Positions 32,613-35,844 of a stretch of DNA of 35,844 bases are shown here, one piece after another. The notes beneath the pieces are model-generated. The model saw nothing but the letters and a program-made list of their open reading frames with translations, ran no database searches and was not told where the DNA came from. The stretch is from positions 1 to 35,844 of the forward strand of contig NZ_VCAO01000013.1 of NCBI RefSeq assembly GCF_005884405.1, written 5' to 3'. The DNA is from Qipengyuania marisflavi. Its GTDB lineage: Bacteria > Pseudomonadota > Alphaproteobacteria > Sphingomonadales > Sphingomonadaceae. Positions within the stretch are counted from its first letter, which is position 1; each line of letters opens with the position of its first letter. A program made the translations under genes and the position numbers.

Positions 32613-35171
32613 TCACCTGCAAGGCAGCACGACCTCCGCATCGGTACCCAGACGAACCTCGCCAAGGGCGTAATCGGTCTTGCCCCTTGTCGTCAGAACG
32701 AAGGGTTCAGTCAGCGACTTCACGTCGGCTCCCTTGTCGCGCAGGCATTTGAGCGGCAGGCCGTAGCGCACGAATTCGCCGGTTGCCGGCAGGTCGATCA
32801 CCGCCGCTGCATTGCTGGCTGGGCCAATCGCCCCCAGCGTAGCGCTGTCTGGCGCATCCCGCACTTTGATGGTCATCAGAACCAGCACATCGGCATTGGT
32901 TTCGCGGTCGATGTCTACCGGTTCGAAATTGCGGAGCGAGACCTGCGCCTCTCCGCTGGCGACAGCAACACGCTGCGCGCCTTCCTGAACGAGGAAGTTT
33001 TCCGCCGTGACCAGCGCCCGTCCGCCCAGCGCCTCTGCGGGCGTGGTGGTGATCCGCGTCTGCCCTCCGGAGGTCCCGTCGCCAACCAGCAGCGACCAGC
33101 GCGCGGCAGGCTTGCCGCTGCCGAACCACAGCCGGCTGTCGCCCGCCACTTCGGTCATATCCACTTCGGGAAGTTCGCTCCACCCGGCGACGGGGCTGTC
33201 ATAGGTCAGGCCATAGCCAAACTCGTGCAGCGCGCCGTTGTCCATATCGGGAGTGCGCGGCCATGCTGCCGGGAGCTTGCCGGCGAAATCGAAGCGCGCC
33301 TTGCCCGCGGCGTCGCCCACCAGCACATCGGCAATCCCGCCGCCTTCGCTGCCCGGCAACCATGCGACCACAAATGCATCGGCGGTGTTGAGCGCAGGGT
33401 TCACATAGAGCGGCCGCCCGGTAATCATCAGGGCGATGACCGGGATGCCCTGCGCCTTCAACTTGCGCATTGTTTCATAGGGACCGGTCAACTCCGTATC
33501 GAGCGCGAGTGTCGCGCGGTCACCCTGAAACTCGGCATAGGGCTTCTCGCCAAACACCACGATGGCCGCATCGGGTTTCTGGGAGAAGCTGCCATCGGGG
33601 GACAGCTGCGCACTGCCGCCGCCCGCCTCGACCGCCTGTTTCAGCCCACTCCAGATCGAAGTTGCTCCGGGGAAATGGGAATTGTCCACACCCGTGCCCT
33701 GCCAGCTCAACGTCCAACCGCCGGACTGGCGAGCAATATCGTCCGCGCCCTCGCCCGCAACCAGCAGCCGTCCGCCGGGCGCAATCGGCAGCACGCCCTG
33801 ATCCTTCAGCAGCACCAGGGATTTGCGCACCGCCTCGCGCGCAATGGCACGGTGTTCGGGCGCGCCGAGAAGATCATACTCGCCCGCCAGCGGACGGGTC
33901 GAAGGCTTGCCATGATCGAACAGGCCAAGCCGCAATTTGACGCGCAAGATGCGTGCGACTGCCTCGTCGATCCGCTCTATCGGGATCGTCCCGGCCTCGG
34001 CACGGGTCAGCAGATCCCCATAGATCGGGCGCCATGTATCGGGAGCCATATACATGTCGACCCCGGCCATCAGCGCCTGCGGGCAGCTCTCATTGGTGCA
34101 GCCGACAATCTGGCCGTGCGCATTCCAGTCCGACACCACGAAGCCGCCGAAATCCATCCGGTCTTTCAGCACGCCGGTAATCAGCGAGGAGTTGCCGGTC
34201 ATCTTCTTGCCCTGCCAGCCAGAGAAGCTGACCATTACAGTGGATACGCCCTCGGCAATAGCGGGGCCATAGGGCGCGCCGTGAATGTCGCGCAGTTCCT
34301 CTTCCGAAATGCTCGAATCGCCCTGATCAACACCATTGTCGGTGCCCCCATCGGCAAGGAAGTGCTTGGTCGAAGCGATAACGTAAGGGCCGGAAAGAAG
34401 GTCATCGCCGGTCGGTGGACCCTGCAGCCCGCGGACCATCGCCCCGACATAGGATGCCACGAGCTGCGGATCGGAGGAATAACCCTCATAGGCCCGCCCC
34501 CAGCGGAAATCCTGCGGCACAGCGACCGTCGGCGCGAAGGTCCATTCCTGGCCCGTCACGCGGATTTCCTTCGCGGTGGCCGCGCCGATCTGCTCGATCA
34601 GCGCCGGATCGCGCATCGCACCCAGCCCGATATTGTGCGGAAAAATGGTCGCACCGATGATGTTCGAATGGCCGTGGACCGCGTCGGTCCCCCAAACCAC
34701 AGGAACGCCGACACCGCCATCCGACGTATCGACCGAGGCAAGGTAGAACGCATCCGCCGCCGCGACCCAAGCGGGAGCGGGGGCAAGATCGTCACCATCC
34801 GGGCCGCTGTTGCCGCCGACTAGGATGGAACCGAGATTGTAGGTCTTCACATCCTCCGGCGTGACGCAGCACAAATCCGCCTGCACCAGTTGTCCGATCT
34901 TCTCGGGCAAGGTCATGCGCGCCAGCAGATCGGCGATCTTGGCCTCGTCGGCTGAAACTACGGGAACTGGGTATTCGTAAGCCGGCCAGATTTCAGGCCG
35001 CGCTTCTCCACGAGCCGGAGCGCGGGCCGAGACGCCAGCTGCAACAGGAGCCGGATCCGCAGAGGGAGCGCTACCTACAGGAGAGCCCCCTTCGGCGCCG
35101 TATGTGCTGCCAGCACAACCTGCCAACAACGCAGCTGCCCCAACAAGCTCAATAACGCGAGTACTTACCAT
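32613..35171 (-). CDS. GH3 exo-beta-glucanase/beta-glucosidase lipoprotein (ExoP-like)
   Basis: An 852-aa family 3 glycoside hydrolase of the 1,4-beta-glucan glucohydrolase type. A lipoprotein signal has Cys19 in the LAGC lipobox, followed by an Ala/Pro/Ser-rich linker (to about 55). The barrel domain has VWGTDAVHGHSN, STKHFLADGG and nucleophile Asp348 in FVVSDWNAHG. The alpha/beta sandwich ends near HEFGYGLTYDSPV. An extra C-terminal domain of about 180 residues, typical of ExoP/CelD-like enzymes, follows in place of fibronectin-III. It would release glucose from gluco-oligosaccharides at the cell envelope. It is the first gene of an operon with the cupin protein and GH5, under operator 5. 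Xylosidase side activity is possible in this family. Confidence 0.88.
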   Translation of the reverse strand: MVSTRVIELVGAAALLAGCAGSTYGAEGGSPVGSAPSADPAPVAAGVSARAPARGEARPEIWPAYEYPVPVVSADEAKIADLLARMTLPEKIGQLVQADLCCVTPEDVKTYNLGSILVGGNSGPDGDDLAPAPAWVAAADAFYLASVDTSDGGVGVPVVWGTDAVHGHSNIIGATIFPHNIGLGAMRDPALIEQIGAATAKEIRVTGQEWTFAPTVAVPQDFRWGRAYEGYSSDPQLVASYVGAMVRGLQGPPTGDDLLSGPYVIASTKHFLADGGTDNGVDQGDSSISEEELRDIHGAPYGPAIAEGVSTVMVSFSGWQGKKMTGNSSLITGVLKDRMDFGGFVVSDWNAHGQIVGCTNESCPQALMAGVDMYMAPDTWRPIYGDLLTRAEAGTIPIERIDEAVARILRVKLRLGLFDHGKPSTRPLAGEYDLLGAPEHRAIAREAVRKSLVLLKDQGVLPIAPGGRLLVAGEGADDIARQSGGWTLSWQGTGVDNSHFPGATSIWSGLKQAVEAGGGSAQLSPDGSFSQKPDAAIVVFGEKPYAEFQGDRATLALDTELTGPYETMRKLKAQGIPVIALMITGRPLYVNPALNTADAFVVAWLPGSEGGGIADVLVGDAAGKARFDFAGKLPAAWPRTPDMDNGALHEFGYGLTYDSPVAGWSELPEVDMTEVAGDSRLWFGSGKPAARWSLLVGDGTSGGQTRITTTPAEALGGRALVTAENFLVQEGAQRVAVASGEAQVSLRNFEPVDIDRETNADVLVLMTIKVRDAPDSATLGAIGPASNAAAVIDLPATGEFVRYGLPLKCLRDKGADVKSLTEPFVLTTRGKTDYALGEVRLGTDAEVVLPCR

Positions 35172-35207
35172 CAGAATTTTTCTCCCATCCTCCGTAGTTT
35201 CTGGTTA

Positions 35208-35221
35208 TGTGAGCGCTACCA
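35208..35221. promoter_or_regulatory. Operator 5 of the xylose regulon (weaker match)
   Basis: TGTGAGCGCTACCA, 37 bp upstream of the second GH3 gene and in the divergent region with an MFS gene. The right half is perfect and the left half has two changes. A TTGACA hexamer on the minus strand (35230-35225) adjoins it. Confidence 0.75.
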
Positions 35222-35230
35222 TTGTGTCAA

Positions 35231-35271
35231 TGTCACGCGTCAACGTTCAATGGGCAGATTGGCGGTATAAA
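35231..35271 (+). repeat. Degenerate copy of an IS3 element terminus
   Basis: Starting with TGTC, these 41 bases match the left end of the IS at 35549-35589 at 33 of 41 positions without gaps; the shared core is GTTCAATnGnCAGATTGGC. No transposase sequence follows. It may be the scar of an earlier insertion or part of the interrupted gene's promoter. Confidence 0.6.
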
Positions 35272-35337
35272 GTGTAAAGAGCTCTGAACAGAGCGGCTAT
35301 GTCTGACACGCCACGATCATCTTGGGGGAGGATGTCG

Positions 35338-35548
35338 ATGCAAAAACGCCATCAATTGGTTCTCATGGCATTCATGGCCATTTTCATCTGCTATATGGAC
35401 ACGGTCGCAATTTCGGTGGCGATCATTCCGATGGTCGAAACCTATGGCTGGGATATGTCCACACAGGGGCTCGTTCTCTCCAGCTTCTTTGTCGGCTATT
35501 TGCTCACGCAAATTGTCGGGGGCCGTCTGGCTGATCGTTACGGCGGCT
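35338..35548 (+). pseudogene. MFS transporter (ACS-family-like), 5' fragment cut by an IS
   Basis: The fragment encodes the first two transmembrane helices of a major facilitator: MQKRHQLVLMAFMAIFICYM, then LVLSSFFVGYLLTQIVGGRLADRYGG. The last part is the loop 2-3 signature of the family. ATG 35338 is preferred because GGGGGAGG lies 6 bases upstream; ATG 35299 would extend it by 13 residues but lacks a good site. Sequence homology stops after ADRYGG, where the IS begins. The early residues resemble anion:cation symporters that carry hexuronates or related acids, so a role in uptake of glucuronate or another xylan side-chain sugar is conceivable. It lies opposite operator 5. Whether the rest of the gene survives beyond the IS cannot be seen. 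Confidence 0.78.
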
Positions 35549-35844
35549 GTCCCCCGCCAGCGTTCAATAGACAGATTGGCTGCATAAAATAGGAGAGTGT
35601 TTTGGGTTCATCTTCGTGACTGTAAGGAACGAAGATGAAGTCAAAACACTCAAAGGCGCCCGCGGAGCGGGTAGTCAAAGACATCCGCCGGGCGACCCGC
35701 AAACAGTATAGCGCAGAGGAGAAGATCCGGATTGTGCTGGAAGGCCTGCGCGGCGAGGATAGTATCGCCGAACTGTGCCGCCGTGAGGGTATTGCGCAGG
35801 GCGTGTATTACAAATGGTCGAAGGACTTCATGGAGGCTGGCAAG
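35549..35844 (+). mobile_element. IS3-family element, partial (right window edge)
   Basis: The left terminus is taken as TGTCCCCCGCCAG at 35549, where the MFS reading frame loses homology. A leader of 86 bases precedes orfA. The right half, any target duplication and orfB are outside the window. OrfA is nearly identical to the protein at 7118-7510, but the terminal sequences differ, so the two are related elements rather than copies of one. Confidence 0.8.
35635..35844 (+). CDS. IS3-family transposase OrfA, partial
   Basis: The first 70 residues are visible, starting at ATG 35635 (MKSKHSKAPAERVVKDIRR), with GTAAGGAACGAAG as the upstream binding region. From SKAPAERVV onward it matches the OrfA at 7118-7510 residue for residue, except Ser instead of Asn in GEDSIAELC. 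Only the first few residues differ otherwise. The helix-turn-helix region is complete; the coiled coil and orfB lie beyond the window. Confidence 0.88.
   Translation, partial: MKSKHSKAPAERVVKDIRRATRKQYSAEEKIRIVLEGLRGEDSIAELCRREGIAQGVYYKWSKDFMEAGK

Noticed and set aside
32707..34823. Several plus- and minus-strand open frames inside the second GH3 gene
   Set aside because: They are alternative-frame shadows of a continuous 852-codon GH3 gene with all expected motifs.
1..35844. CRISPR arrays, rRNA and complete tRNA genes
   Set aside because: No regularly spaced direct repeats and no rRNA-like or full tRNA cloverleaf sequence were recognised on either strand.

Overview
The window looks like a GC-rich alphaproteobacterial chromosome segment, most likely a sphingomonad (Sphingomonadales, possibly Erythrobacteraceae). 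This rests on a Caulobacter-type oxidative xylose pathway, a very large TonB-dependent receptor linked to flavin-dependent halogenase-family genes, and a LacI-type regulator. The taxon is inferred from gene content, not from a marker gene.

Left part (1-7535). A truncated IS3-family element (1-about 280) is followed by a tight five-gene operon (560-5639). The operon encodes a PaoABC-like molybdenum aldehyde oxidoreductase (2Fe-2S, FAD/4Fe-4S and molybdopterin subunits), an XdhC/PaoD-type maturation factor and a MocA-like cytidylyltransferase. Next comes decayed DNA: a gene-poor stretch, the 3' remnant of an atoE-type short-chain fatty acid transporter gene, and a truncated IS3-family element whose orfB is broken.

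Centre and right (7541-35548). About 28 kb forms one coherent xylan/xylose regulon. Five near-identical 14-bp palindromes (consensus TGGTAGCGCTACCA) lie at 9171, 16865, 23992, 29891 and 35208, in front of nearly all its transcription units. The single LacI-family gene (24156-25259) is the obvious candidate repressor. The logic is as follows. A GH10 xylanase and a GH3 beta-xylosidase cut xylan. A 1118-aa TonB-dependent receptor takes up oligosaccharides, and an MFS sugar porter takes xylose into the cytoplasm. The full Weimberg pathway (xylose dehydrogenase, xylonolactonase, xylonate dehydratase, 2-keto-3-deoxyxylonate dehydratase, alpha-ketoglutarate semialdehyde dehydrogenase) then yields alpha-ketoglutarate. 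A second operon (GH3 exo-glucanase, cupin-8/JmjC-like protein, GH5 glucanase) joins beta-glucan breakdown to the same control.

The unexplained part of the regulon is four tryptophan-halogenase-family flavoproteins in two head-to-tail pairs (10692-13672 plus strand, 13662-16732 minus strand) and a JmjC-like cupin protein. Three halogenase-like proteins keep the family's catalytic Lys, Glu and WxWxIP motif. The fourth has lost all three and looks like a pseudo-enzyme partner. This halogenase set plus cupin, wired into xylan control, is the best candidate for an undescribed system.

At the right edge a second, related but non-identical IS3 element (from 35549) interrupts an MFS transporter gene. 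A degenerate 41-bp copy of its terminus lies about 320 bp upstream, beside the last operator. No rRNA genes, complete tRNA genes or CRISPR arrays were seen.
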